A DNA stretch of 37,724 bases from Acidobacteriota bacterium (GTDB taxonomy: Bacteria > Acidobacteriota > Polarisedimenticolia > J045): positions 1 through 37,724 of the forward strand of contig JAGOJY010000040.1 in NCBI GenBank assembly GCA_017994815.1, given 5' to 3'. Within the stretch, counting starts at the first letter, position 1, and every line of letters starts with the position of its first letter. Under the pieces are notes generated by a model, which saw only the letters and a program-made list of their open reading frames with translations, did no database searches and was not told the DNA's origin. A program made the translations under genes and the position numbers. Positions 6,644 to 14,314 of the stretch are shown piece after piece.

Positions 6644-7437
6644 TTCCGGCCCCTCCTCGAGCTGTCGGGATCCCACGCCTTGCCCGACAGGCGCGCGATC
6701 TCCCGCATGACGCGATCATGCCATGCCCGCACTTCGTCGGGCGAGGGGCGTCCCGCGCGCTCGGGCGCGGGGGGCGTCATCGGCGGGCCGATCTCGAGCA
6801 CCATCCGCGCGCTTTCGGGGACCGGCCGGTCCGGCGGGACGTCCGGGAAACGGATCCCGGCCGCGACCACCGGCGCGCCGGTCTCGAGCGACAACCGCGC
6901 CGCCCCGGGGTGGCCCGCCATCAGCCGCGCGCGGTCGCGGTTGACGGTGCCCTCGATGAACACGCCCACCGGCGCCCCGGCCTCGATCTTGCGGCGCGCG
7001 CGCCGGAAGGCCGGCACCGGGTCGTGGAACAGCGGCTTGAGCACGTTGAGGATCCGCGGCCGCGCGTCCTTGACAACCAGCGTGATCACCTCGCTGCGGC
7101 GGATCACGGTCCGCACGATCGGGATCAGCTGGAAGTTCCAGTCGGAGATGAAGTGGATCAGCTTGCCGCCGCGGTGGTAGATCAGCATCGTCGGCAGGAT
7201 CACCGCCTCGGTCTTCTGGTTGTGATTGATCGCGAGCACGAACGGGTCGCGCTCGGGCCGCGCGTGCTCGAGCCCGTGCAGCTCGAGGACCCGGCCGCCC
7301 AAGAGGGCCATGATCGAGCGGCAGATCGCGCGATTGAGCCAGCTGTGCGACTGGAACGGCAGCGGGTGCGCGAGGATCTCGCGCAAACCGGGCGGGACCA
7401 GCGGCGCCGCCGGGGCCTGGGGCGGGGCCGCGGTCAT
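6640..7437 (-). CDS. PlsC-type 1-acyl-glycerol-phosphate-like acyltransferase, 265 aa
   Basis: The ATG at 7435-7437 overlaps the stop of the upstream lipoprotein gene (ATGA), and its own TGA overlaps the next gene's GTG, so translation is coupled on both sides. The acyltransferase motif I appears as N-H72-N-Q-K-T-E77, i.e. H-x4-E where the family usually has H-x4-D. Motif III appears as F160-I-E-G-T164 followed by V-N-R-D-R-A. A further A-G-I-R-F-P-D-V-P-P segment is like the family's motif IV. There is no clear signal peptide, and an amphipathic N-terminus suggests membrane-surface association. The enzyme should transfer a fatty acyl group to a hydroxyl of a lipid. Given the neighbouring N-acyltransferase, the acceptor may be an N-acyl amino acid rather than lysophosphatidate (inference). 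Confidence 0.82.
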   Translation of the reverse strand: MTAAPPQAPAAPLVPPGLREILAHPLPFQSHSWLNRAICRSIMALLGGRVLELHGLEHARPERDPFVLAINHNQKTEAVILPTMLIYHRGGKLIHFISDWNFQLIPIVRTVIRRSEVITLVVKDARPRILNVLKPLFHDPVPAFRRARRKIEAGAPVGVFIEGTVNRDRARLMAGHPGAARLSLETGAPVVAAGIRFPDVPPDRPVPESARMVLEIGPPMTPPAPERAGRPSPDEVRAWHDRVMREIARLSGKAWDPDSSRRGRK

Positions 7438-8387
7438 TCCTCGGGTTTGATGGTGATGGTGAAGACCAAGTCCTCGTCCGACCCCGGCGAGAAGACCCAC
7501 GACGGTCCCCCGAGCAGCGGCACCGGGAACAGCTCGAGGCGGTGGATCCTGATCTCCGCTTCGCCCGCGGCAATGGCCTCGAAAGACACCTGCAGGTAGT
7601 TCCCCGAGCGGTTCGTCCCGGTGAGCGGCGAGTTGACCCGCTGCGCGCGCACGAGAACCGATCCGTTGGGCACGGCCGGGGTTGCCGTGTACTCGACCGG
7701 CACGTCGGCCGTGCCGAGCGGCGGGAACTCGAGGATGCTGACGTCCTCCGGGAACTGGGTCTCGGAGAACTTCAGCTTCGACGCATCGTAAGTGACCTGC
7801 GCCTCGACTTTGTAGATCCCGCACCCGGGGCTGTTGACGCCGAAGATGAGCGTGGTCTTGTCGCTGCTTGTGCCGAGCGTGAGCGTGCCGGGCTGGGCCA
7901 AGAAGATCGGCGAGGGGGCCGCCGGCGCAGCGATCGTGACCTCGTCGTCCCGGTCGCCGCCCGGCACCGAGGCGTTGACCACGATCTCGTCGTCGGGCGG
8001 CCGCTGGTCGATGAACACGTTGGCCAGCGCCTGCCCGCGGGAGTCGGTGCGCAGCACGAGCGTCGGCCCGCCGACGTCCGCGCCGGGCTCGCGCAACTCG
8101 CCTTCGGTGGTCTCGAACTTGACCTTCACGTCGGGCACGACGCTGCCGTCGTCGCCGAAGACCGTTCCCGCGACCTGCGCCGTCACGCCGAGGGAGCCGG
8201 CCGTGTCGTCGGTACCGTCGTTGCTCGGCTCGACGTAGGGGCAAACCGACGACGTGCTGGCGGCAAGCGCGAAGCGGCGATCGTCCGCGGCGAGCTGGTC
8301 GGCATCGTCGCAGCCGGCCAGGAGGAGCAGGGCGCCCGCCAACAGCGCCCCGGACCACGAGCCGTTCCTGGTCGTCATCTGCGCCAC
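7434..8387 (-). CDS. Lipoprotein with Big_1-like and cohesin-like domains, 317 aa
   Basis: The start is GTG at 8385-8387 with GGAGG about 7 nt upstream; an ATG three codons later is possible. The N-terminus is a lipoprotein signal with lipobox L-L-A-G-C26, followed by D-D, so an inner-membrane-retention signal cannot be excluded. Residues about 65-155 look like a bacterial Ig-like (Big_1) domain: V-P-D-V-K-V-K-F-E-T-T-E-G, then T-D-S-R-G-Q-A and A-N-V-F-I-D. Residues about 165-315 resemble a cohesin-like beta-sandwich, with V-E-A-Q-V-T-Y-D-A-S-K-L-K-F-S and a V-S-F-E-A-I-A-A-G-E-A-E-I-R-I strand pair. It is the first gene of a coupled operon with the two acyltransferases. Role unknown; probably a surface or periplasmic scaffold. 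Confidence 0.78.
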   Translation of the reverse strand: MAQMTTRNGSWSGALLAGALLLLAGCDDADQLAADDRRFALAASTSSVCPYVEPSNDGTDDTAGSLGVTAQVAGTVFGDDGSVVPDVKVKFETTEGELREPGADVGGPTLVLRTDSRGQALANVFIDQRPPDDEIVVNASVPGGDRDDEVTIAAPAAPSPIFLAQPGTLTLGTSSDKTTLIFGVNSPGCGIYKVEAQVTYDASKLKFSETQFPEDVSILEFPPLGTADVPVEYTATPAVPNGSVLVRAQRVNSPLTGTNRSGNYLQVSFEAIAAGEAEIRIHRLELFPVPLLGGPSWVFSPGSDEDLVFTITIKPEE

Positions 8388-8499
8388 CCGCGGCCTCCCG
8401 GCCGGCCCCGCGACCGTCCCGGGATTCTCCCCGCGCGTTCCCCGCGCCGCAACCGTGCGAACGCCACCGTGCCCGCGCCGGCCGGCGCGCCCGAGGTCC

Positions 8500-8505
8500 T
8501 ATAAT
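8500..8505 (+). promoter_or_regulatory. Candidate -10 element (TATAAT) for the Fe-S oxidoreductase gene
   Basis: A perfect TATAAT is followed by cgccggccc in otherwise very GC-rich sequence, 39 bp before the GTG start at 8544. No -35 consensus is found 16-18 bp upstream. It lies in the divergent spacer with the lipoprotein operon. Confidence 0.42.
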
Positions 8506-8543
8506 CGCCGGCCCGAAACGCGGCGCTGCCGGGGGATGGACGC

Positions 8544-10409
8544 GTGGAGTTCTCCACCTGGGAACTGGCCCTGCTCACCGTGCTGATCGCGGTCAGCGCG
8601 GCCCTGACTTGGCGCGGGTTGTCGCGCAAGCTGCAGGTGATCCGCCAGGGTCCCGGCGACCGCGTGCGGACCGACCGGCCGGGTCGCCGGCTGCTGCGGG
8701 TCGCCCGCGAGGTCCTGCTCCAGGCACGCGTGATCGCGGGCCGGCCCGTGGTCGGGCTCCTGCACGCGGCGGTGTTCCTCGGCTTCCTCGTGTTCGCGCT
8801 CGAGACGCTGAACCACTTCCTCGAGCCGTACGGGCTGCACCTGTTGCGGGCGCTGTTCGGCGGCCGCGTACCGGTGTTCAAGGGGGTGGTCGCGGCCTTC
8901 GCCGTGCTGGTCGCGGTCTCGATCGCGGGCCTGGCGTTCCGCCGCTTCGTGCTGGTTCGCATCTCGCCCGACCCGAAGTCGTACACCTCGGGCGTCGTGG
9001 CGCTGTTCATCTTCCTCCTGATGGCGACGTTCCTCTACGCCCAGACGCGGCCGCCCGCGGCGCTGGCGCGCGCCAACTGGTGGCTGCACGCGCTCATCAT
9101 CCTCGTCTTCCCGCTGTTGATCCTGCGCTCGAAGCACTTCCACATCGTGATGGCGCCGGTCGCGATCTACCTGCGGACGCACACGCTGGGGGAGTACCTG
9201 CCGCTCGAGCTCGACCTCGAGAAGATGGAAGGCGAGGCCGACGTCAGCCTGGGGCTGGAACGGGTCGAGCAACTGCCGTGGAAGCAGCGGATGGACTTCC
9301 TGACCTGCGTGGAATGCCGCCGCTGCACCGACCACTGCCCGGCGAACCTCGCCGGCCAGGAACTCGATCCGCGGGCGTTCATCCTGCAGGGCCGCGCCGC
9401 GGTGAGCGGCGGCGGGGCGGGCGATCCCGTCATCGGCAGCGTGATCACCGAGCGCGCGCTGGGCCAGTGCACGAGCTGCGGCGCGTGCGAGAACGCCTGC
9501 CCGGTCGGCATCGAGCACCTGCAGGTGCTGGTCGGGGCCAAGCGGGCCCAGGCGCTGGCGCTGGGAACCGGCATGGTCGCGGCCGACTTCCTGCGCGAGG
9601 TCGAGCGGACCGGCAACGCGCTCGGGGCGCGCCCCGAGCTGCGCGCGAAGCTCATCGGCGAGCTCGACATCCCGCTGTTCGAGCCCGGCCGCAGCGAGTA
9701 CCTGCTGTGGCTCGGCTGCGTGTGGTCCTACAACCCCGACTCGCGGCCGGCCGTGCAGTCGACGGTGACGATCCTGAAGGCCGCAGGTGTGCGCTTCGGC
9801 GTGCTGGAGGAGGAGGTCTGCGTCGGTCACCACTCGCGCCGGCAGGGCGAGGAGCTGCAGTTCCAGACGTTGGCGCGGCAAAACATCGAGGCGCTGCGCG
9901 GCGCGGACGCCCGCCGCGTCGTGACCGGTTGCCCGCACTGCCTGCACACCATCTCGCGCGAGTACCCGCAGCTCGACCCCGCCTTCCGGCCCGACGTCGT
10001 GCACCACACGCAGCTGATGAACCGCCTGCTCGATTCCGGGGCGCTGCGCCTCGACCGCTCGCGCTGGGGCGGCACGACGACGACGTTCCACGACCCGTGC
10101 TACCTGGCGCGCTACGAGGGCGAGCACGACGCCCCGCGCGAGCTGATCCGCGCCGCGGGGCTGTCGCTGGCCGAGATGGCGCGCAACCGCGCGTCCACCG
10201 TGTGCTGCGGCGGCGGCAACGCCGGGTTCGCCAGCGAACGGCCGGAGCAGCCGCGGCGCGTGGACCAGGTGCGCGCGGAGCACGTGCGCGCGACCGGCGC
10301 CAAGCTGCTCGTCACCGCCTGCCCGGAGTGCCGGATGATGCTGAACGCCGCGACCGAGAGGACGCGCGACGTCGCCGAGATCGTGGCCGAGGCGCTCGCG
10401 CAGCCCTGA
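8544..10409 (+). CDS. Membrane-bound Hdr-type (Fe-S)-binding oxidoreductase, 621 aa
   Basis: The start is GTG at 8544 with a G-rich ribosome site (gggggatgg) about 8 nt upstream. Residues 1-205 carry about five hydrophobic segments of the NarI/cytochrome-b-like type. Two 4Fe-4S motifs follow: C255-V-E-C-R-R-C-x3-C265-P and C309-T-S-C-G-A-C-x3-C319-P. The rest holds two cysteine-rich (CCG) domains: the first has G-C-V-W-S-Y-N-P, C426-V-G-H-H-S-R-R and T-G-C-P-H-C, the second F-H-D-P-C-Y-L-A-R and C554-C-G-G-G-N-A-G-F. This is the architecture of membrane heterodisulfide-reductase-like proteins proposed to pass electrons from electron-transfer flavoprotein to menaquinone. No etfAB genes are nearby. 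In the first CCG motif the residues after Cys426 differ from the usual C-C/T-G-D-P. Its stop abuts the convergent TPR gene with no spacer. Confidence 0.87.
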   Translation: MEFSTWELALLTVLIAVSAALTWRGLSRKLQVIRQGPGDRVRTDRPGRRLLRVAREVLLQARVIAGRPVVGLLHAAVFLGFLVFALETLNHFLEPYGLHLLRALFGGRVPVFKGVVAAFAVLVAVSIAGLAFRRFVLVRISPDPKSYTSGVVALFIFLLMATFLYAQTRPPAALARANWWLHALIILVFPLLILRSKHFHIVMAPVAIYLRTHTLGEYLPLELDLEKMEGEADVSLGLERVEQLPWKQRMDFLTCVECRRCTDHCPANLAGQELDPRAFILQGRAAVSGGGAGDPVIGSVITERALGQCTSCGACENACPVGIEHLQVLVGAKRAQALALGTGMVAADFLREVERTGNALGARPELRAKLIGELDIPLFEPGRSEYLLWLGCVWSYNPDSRPAVQSTVTILKAAGVRFGVLEEEVCVGHHSRRQGEELQFQTLARQNIEALRGADARRVVTGCPHCLHTISREYPQLDPAFRPDVVHHTQLMNRLLDSGALRLDRSRWGGTTTTFHDPCYLARYEGEHDAPRELIRAAGLSLAEMARNRASTVCCGGGNAGFASERPEQPRRVDQVRAEHVRATGAKLLVTACPECRMMLNAATERTRDVAEIVAEALAQP

Positions 10410-10901
10410 TCAGGGCGTCGCGGGCACACCGTTCGGCGCGCGCATGCGGTGCAGCAGCCGACCGATGACGCGGTTCAGCGGGTGGCGCCGGTCGAGGAAC
10501 GACAGCGCCGGCGCCTGCCGGGTCCCCATCGCCCGGCGCAGCGCGCGCAGATCGCGGTCGTCGGGGCTGACGGCGAGACCGCGTTCCAGCGTCAGCAGCG
10601 CCTCGCGGCGCCGCCCCGAGGCCAGCTGGAGGCGCGCGAAGTACTCGAACACGCGCGGCTCCCAGAAGGCGGCGTCACAGGCCTGCCCGCAGAGCTGCAG
10701 CCCCTCGGTCATCCGCGAGCCGACCGTCCCGAGCAGGTACCCGTAGAACCCGCCGATGACGCCCGCCTGCGGCGGCGCTCCGGGGATGTTGGCCACCATC
10801 TTCCAGGCGGCTTCCGCCAGGGCCAGCGCTTCCTGGTCGTGCCCACGGCGGTGGGCGGAAATCGCGCGATCCAGGACGCCGAAGCTCGGGTGCACGGCCA
10901 T
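10410..10901 (-). CDS. TPR-like protein, 163 aa
   Basis: The ATG at 10899-10901 is preceded by gagaggggaacgtg, with the AGGGG about 6-8 nt upstream; the adjacent GTG one codon earlier is a possible alternative. The sequence is almost entirely helical. It contains two or three tetratricopeptide-like helix pairs: A-I-S-A-H-R-R-G-H-D-Q-E-A-L-A-L-A-E-A-A-W near the N-terminus, and F-E-Y-F-A-R-L-Q-L-A-S-G-R-R-R-E-A-L then L-E-R-G-L-A-V-S-P-D-D in the middle. The C-terminal 30 residues are basic (R-R-H-P-L-N-R-V-I-G-R-L-L-H-R-M-R). There is no signal peptide, so it is likely cytoplasmic and acts in protein-protein contacts. Its partner is not apparent from the neighbours. The stop codon is immediately adjacent to the convergent oxidoreductase stop. 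Confidence 0.72.
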   Translation of the reverse strand: MAVHPSFGVLDRAISAHRRGHDQEALALAEAAWKMVANIPGAPPQAGVIGGFYGYLLGTVGSRMTEGLQLCGQACDAAFWEPRVFEYFARLQLASGRRREALLTLERGLAVSPDDRDLRALRRAMGTRQAPALSFLDRRHPLNRVIGRLLHRMRAPNGVPATP

Positions 10902-11207
10902 CACGTTCCCCTCTCTCGATTCGCGGCGCGCCCGCAGGCGGCCCGGTCTGCAAGGCTCGGCAGCGGGCGCCGCAGGCGGCCCGGCACAACGGTGCCGGCG
11001 TCTGCAACGAATGTAGGAAGGACCGGCCCCGGAAGACCAGCGCGCGTTTCGAAATCCCGCTTGCGGTTACGTAGTCGAAAATACGAACGCTCGCCCTTGC
11101 GCGCCGGCGTCCGGGCCCGCGCGCTCCATTTGCCCGTTTTCCGGACTTACCCGCGCGACTTAGAATGCCTGCCGGTCCAAGGACGAACGGGAAAGAGCGA
11201 GGTCGAG
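10902..11207. other. 306-bp divergent spacer between TPR gene and M64 peptidase gene
   Basis: No gene is supported here. The TPR-proximal half holds a short direct repeat: cgcaggcggcccgg occurs at about 10934 and again at about 10970. A clearly AT-richer patch at about 11045-11095 (tttcgaaatc ... gtcgaaaatacgaac) probably carries promoter or operator signals. A TAGAAT hexamer at 11160-11165 could be a -10 for the peptidase gene, with a leader of about 35 nt. No good -35 was found. Confidence 0.35.
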
Positions 11208-14204
11208 ATGCCCAGGAGGTTCCGCTGGGCCGCGCCCGGCGCGGTCCTCGTCATCGCGTTGTCCGTGTGCACCCCGGACTGCCTGGCCCGCGAGGTCGGT
11301 CCCAGCTCGACCCTCACGGTCGGGGAGCGGGTGCTCGAGCGGTTCTCCGAGCGCACGCTGGTCGTCGCCATCTCGGTCGATCGCGACGCGGCACGGCTGA
11401 GCGGGTTCACGGTCAAGGAGCGTCCGTTCCTGCGCGCCCGCGGTGCCGGGCCGGAGCCGGCCGGTTTGCGCGTCGACCTGCTCGGGCCCGGCGGGGAGCG
11501 CTTCACGGCCCACGCCGCGCCGGCCGGCCTGTGCCTCGAGCACGGGCCGGACGCGGCGCCGCACCTGTCGGGCGACAGGGTGCTCGCCCACCGCGCCACC
11601 GCGCTGGTCGAGCTGCCGGAACTGCCCGGCTTCGCCCAGGTCGAGGTCTCGCGGGCCGGAGAGGTGCTCGGCTCGTTCGAACTGGAGCCGGCGCTGTTCA
11701 CGCCGGCCGGCGGGAGCGCCGGTTACGAGACGCTCGCCTTCGCCGGGCCGGCCGCCCTGCCGCACGCCGCCGCGCCGCTGGCCCGCGGCAGCGTCCACTG
11801 GCCGGAGGAGTACGACGACCCCGACGTGGTCGCCGTGTACGGCGATGCCGCCGAAACCGGGCAGCGGGTCAACGTCGTGATCGTGCCCGACGGCTACACC
11901 TACGACCAGAAGAGCCTGATGGAGGCGCACGCGCGCAACCTCGTCCTGTACCTCGAGCGCAAGCCGCCCTTCGGCGAGCACCGCGAGCTGGTGAACTACA
12001 TCCTGGTCTACGCCTACTCGGCGCAGTCCGGCGCCGACGCCTGCGACTGCCCGGAAGACGATGCCTCGCACCTGCGCGACACGGCGATGAACGCCGGTTT
12101 CCCGGGCAAGGTCGCGACCTGCGAAGACCCCGCGAACCGCCGCCTCTATTACGACAAGTGCGACGGGACCGGCGGCGAGGAGAACATCGTGGCCGCGGAG
12201 CTGCGCGCGCCGGCGCACGACGTGACGCTCCTGATGGTCAACACCGACCGTCGCGGGGGCAGCGCCGGCACTCGCGGCGCCTACTCCGCGGCGCACCAGG
12301 ACGGCCTGGCGATCGCGGCGCACGAGTTGGCCCACGCGTTCGCGAACCTGGACGACGAGTACGTCGAGGAAGAAGGCTGCGGGAGCGAGGCGGGCGAGAT
12401 CAACACGACGCTCGACCAGAGCGGCGCGGCGTGGGCGGAGTGGCTTGCCGAACTCGGCCCGCCGCGCGAGGGCGCCCAGTACTACCCGCAGTGCGTCTAC
12501 CGCCCGGACGACAGCTGTGCGATGCGCGAGGACTCGCACCCGTTCTGCGCGGTGTGCCGGCAGCGCCTGGCGCTGGCGTTCTTCGAGAACCCGCGCGTCG
12601 CGACGGCGGCGCCGGTGGCGTGGACCGCGCCGGCATCGCCCGTGACGACGGACGAGCTGGTGGAGTTCGAGGTCGGTGCGCGCGTCGGTCTGGCGCCGGC
12701 GGCGTACGCGTGGACCGTCGAGGGTCCCGGCCTGCCGGCGGAGGGCGCGCTCGAGGCCACCGGGACGACCTCCTTCCTGCGCCGCTTCACGGCGCCCGGC
12801 GCCTACACCGTGACCTGCCGCGTCACGGCCGACGCCGACTGGGTCAAGCCCGAGCGCGCCGGCGCGAACCTCGCGACGATCACGTGGCGCGTGTACGTCG
12901 GCGACGACGAGGACCACGACGCCCGCGCCGACAGCGTGGACAACTGCCCCGCGGTGGCCAACGCCAACCAGCGCGACACGGACGGCGACGGCAGCGGCGA
13001 CGCCTGCGACGCCGACGACGACGCGGACGGCGTGCCGGACGGGTCCGACAACTGCCCCTTGGCCGCCAACCCGGGGCAGCAGGACGGTGACGCGGACGGG
13101 GTCGGGGACGTCTGCGAGGCCGACACGGACGACGACGGCGTCCCGGACGCGGCGGACGACTGCCCGCTGCAGGCCGACGCCGCGCAGGACGACGCCGACC
13201 TCGACGGCACCGGCGATGCCTGCGAGCTCGACGACGACGCCGACTCGGTGCCCGACGCCGGCGACAACTGCCCGCGGGTGTTGAACCCCTCGCAGCTCGA
13301 CAGCGACGGCGACGGGACCGGGAATGCCTGCGACGCCGACGCCGACGGGGACGGCGTCCTCGAGCGGGACGACAACTGCCCGCGGGCCGCCAACGCCGAC
13401 CAGGCCGACCTCGACGGCGACGGCAGCGGGAACGCCTGCGACGGCGACTACGACGGCGACGGCGACGGTGTGCCGGACCTCCAGGACAACTGTCCCGCGG
13501 CGGAGAACGCGGACCAGGCGGACGGCGACCGCGATGGCGTCGGCGACGCCTGCGACCCGCTGCGGATGCTCGGCCCGGCGGCCGACACCGTCGTCTACAC
13601 CGACGTGGCGCCGCGTTTCTGCTGGGACACCGGGCCGCGCGGCAAGTACTTCGTCGAGTGGTCGCGCAAGGAGGAGTTCGGCTCGGTCAAGAAGACGCTC
13701 GTCGCCTTCGACCTCGGCTGCTACCAGCCGGTGCTGGACTGGTTGAAGGTCCTGAAGCTGGCCGACGACTCCGGCCAGTTCTACTGGCGGGTGCGGGCCA
13801 AGAGTTCGTCCGAGCGCCTGGTCACGCCGGCCTCGCGCCTGGTGCTGTCGCCCGTCATCGCACCCGAGATCACCGGGCCGGCGTCGGACGAACCGCTCGA
13901 CTGCGCGGACGACCCGCCGGAGATCGACTGGGACGGGAACCACAACACGAGGTTCCGCGTGCTGTTCTCGGCGACGGCCGACATGAAGCAGCCGGTGCGC
14001 GTGCCGAGCGACGGTTACGGCCTGTTCTCGACGGCGGTCACGTTGACCAGCGCGCAGTGGCGCAACGTGTGCAAGCTCGTGGGCGGCGCCGGGACCGTCT
14101 ACGCCCGGCTCGACGCCAAGGACAACCTCGACCGCCGGTCCAGCTCGCAGCCCCGGCCGCTGACGATCGTCACCACGGATGAGGGACTCGTCGCGAACCC
14201 GTAG
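11208..14204 (+). CDS. Secreted M64-family metallopeptidase with TSP3 repeats, 998 aa
   Basis: The ATG at 11208 begins a signal peptide (basic M-P-R-R-F-R, hydrophobic core, C-L-A-R), whereas the frame upstream to 10449 is GC-driven read-through without export features. After an N-terminal beta domain, a peptidase M64 (IgA-peptidase-like) catalytic domain starts at V-N-V-V-I-V-P-D-G-Y-T. It has zinc ligands H372-E373-L-A-H376 and the following D-D-E-Y (382-385), and contains several Cys pairs consistent with secretion. A PKD/Ig-like domain follows (about 480-565). Then come six thrombospondin type-3 repeats rich in D-x-D-x-D-G (about 566-784), predicted to bind calcium. The last 210 residues hold Fn3-like segments (Y-F-V-E-W-S and F-Y-W-R-V-R-A). 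It is predicted extracellular; the protein substrate is unknown. No sorting signal is seen at the C-terminus. Confidence 0.87.
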   Translation: MPRRFRWAAPGAVLVIALSVCTPDCLAREVGPSSTLTVGERVLERFSERTLVVAISVDRDAARLSGFTVKERPFLRARGAGPEPAGLRVDLLGPGGERFTAHAAPAGLCLEHGPDAAPHLSGDRVLAHRATALVELPELPGFAQVEVSRAGEVLGSFELEPALFTPAGGSAGYETLAFAGPAALPHAAAPLARGSVHWPEEYDDPDVVAVYGDAAETGQRVNVVIVPDGYTYDQKSLMEAHARNLVLYLERKPPFGEHRELVNYILVYAYSAQSGADACDCPEDDASHLRDTAMNAGFPGKVATCEDPANRRLYYDKCDGTGGEENIVAAELRAPAHDVTLLMVNTDRRGGSAGTRGAYSAAHQDGLAIAAHELAHAFANLDDEYVEEEGCGSEAGEINTTLDQSGAAWAEWLAELGPPREGAQYYPQCVYRPDDSCAMREDSHPFCAVCRQRLALAFFENPRVATAAPVAWTAPASPVTTDELVEFEVGARVGLAPAAYAWTVEGPGLPAEGALEATGTTSFLRRFTAPGAYTVTCRVTADADWVKPERAGANLATITWRVYVGDDEDHDARADSVDNCPAVANANQRDTDGDGSGDACDADDDADGVPDGSDNCPLAANPGQQDGDADGVGDVCEADTDDDGVPDAADDCPLQADAAQDDADLDGTGDACELDDDADSVPDAGDNCPRVLNPSQLDSDGDGTGNACDADADGDGVLERDDNCPRAANADQADLDGDGSGNACDGDYDGDGDGVPDLQDNCPAAENADQADGDRDGVGDACDPLRMLGPAADTVVYTDVAPRFCWDTGPRGKYFVEWSRKEEFGSVKKTLVAFDLGCYQPVLDWLKVLKLADDSGQFYWRVRAKSSSERLVTPASRLVLSPVIAPEITGPASDEPLDCADDPPEIDWDGNHNTRFRVLFSATADMKQPVRVPSDGYGLFSTAVTLTSAQWRNVCKLVGGAGTVYARLDAKDNLDRRSSSQPRPLTIVTTDEGLVANP
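12930..13560 (+). repeat. Six thrombospondin type-3 coding repeats (108-114 bp period)
   Basis: The D-N/D-C-P signature codons start at 12939, 13047, 13155, 13263, 13371 and 13485. The spacing is exactly 108 bp four times, then 114 bp. Each unit encodes 36 or 38 residues with D-x-D-x-D-G calcium loops and a paired Cys. Units have diverged at the DNA level, unlike the near-identical array at the right edge, so this array looks older. Confidence 0.85.
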
Positions 14205-14255
14205 CGGCGGGCGCAGCCGGCCCGGCCCGGACGGCGGCATCGACGACGCGGACGA

Positions 14256-14289
14256 TCACCCCTGACCCCCGACCGCGGGGTCAGGGTGA
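14256..14289. terminator. Hairpin between convergent M64 and PpiD-like genes
   Basis: Arms tcacccctgacccc (14256-14269) and ggggtcagggtga (14277-14289) pair along 13 bp with one bulged C and a 7-nt loop. There is no long T run on either side, so this may be a weak bidirectional or Rho-assisted terminator. Its position between two convergent stop codons supports the role. Confidence 0.45.
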
Positions 14290-14314
14290 CCGTTTCCGCC
14301 AACTGCCCCGCGCG

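Noticed and set aside
10449..11207. Upstream extension of the M64 peptidase frame
   Set aside because: It is antisense to the TPR gene and then crosses an AT-rich promoter-like spacer; a proper signal peptide starts only at 11208.
11160..14240. 1026-aa open frame on the minus strand opposite the M64 gene
   Set aside because: Its Val/Arg-rich repeats mirror the Asp-rich TSP3 codons of the plus strand; there is no start site or family signature.
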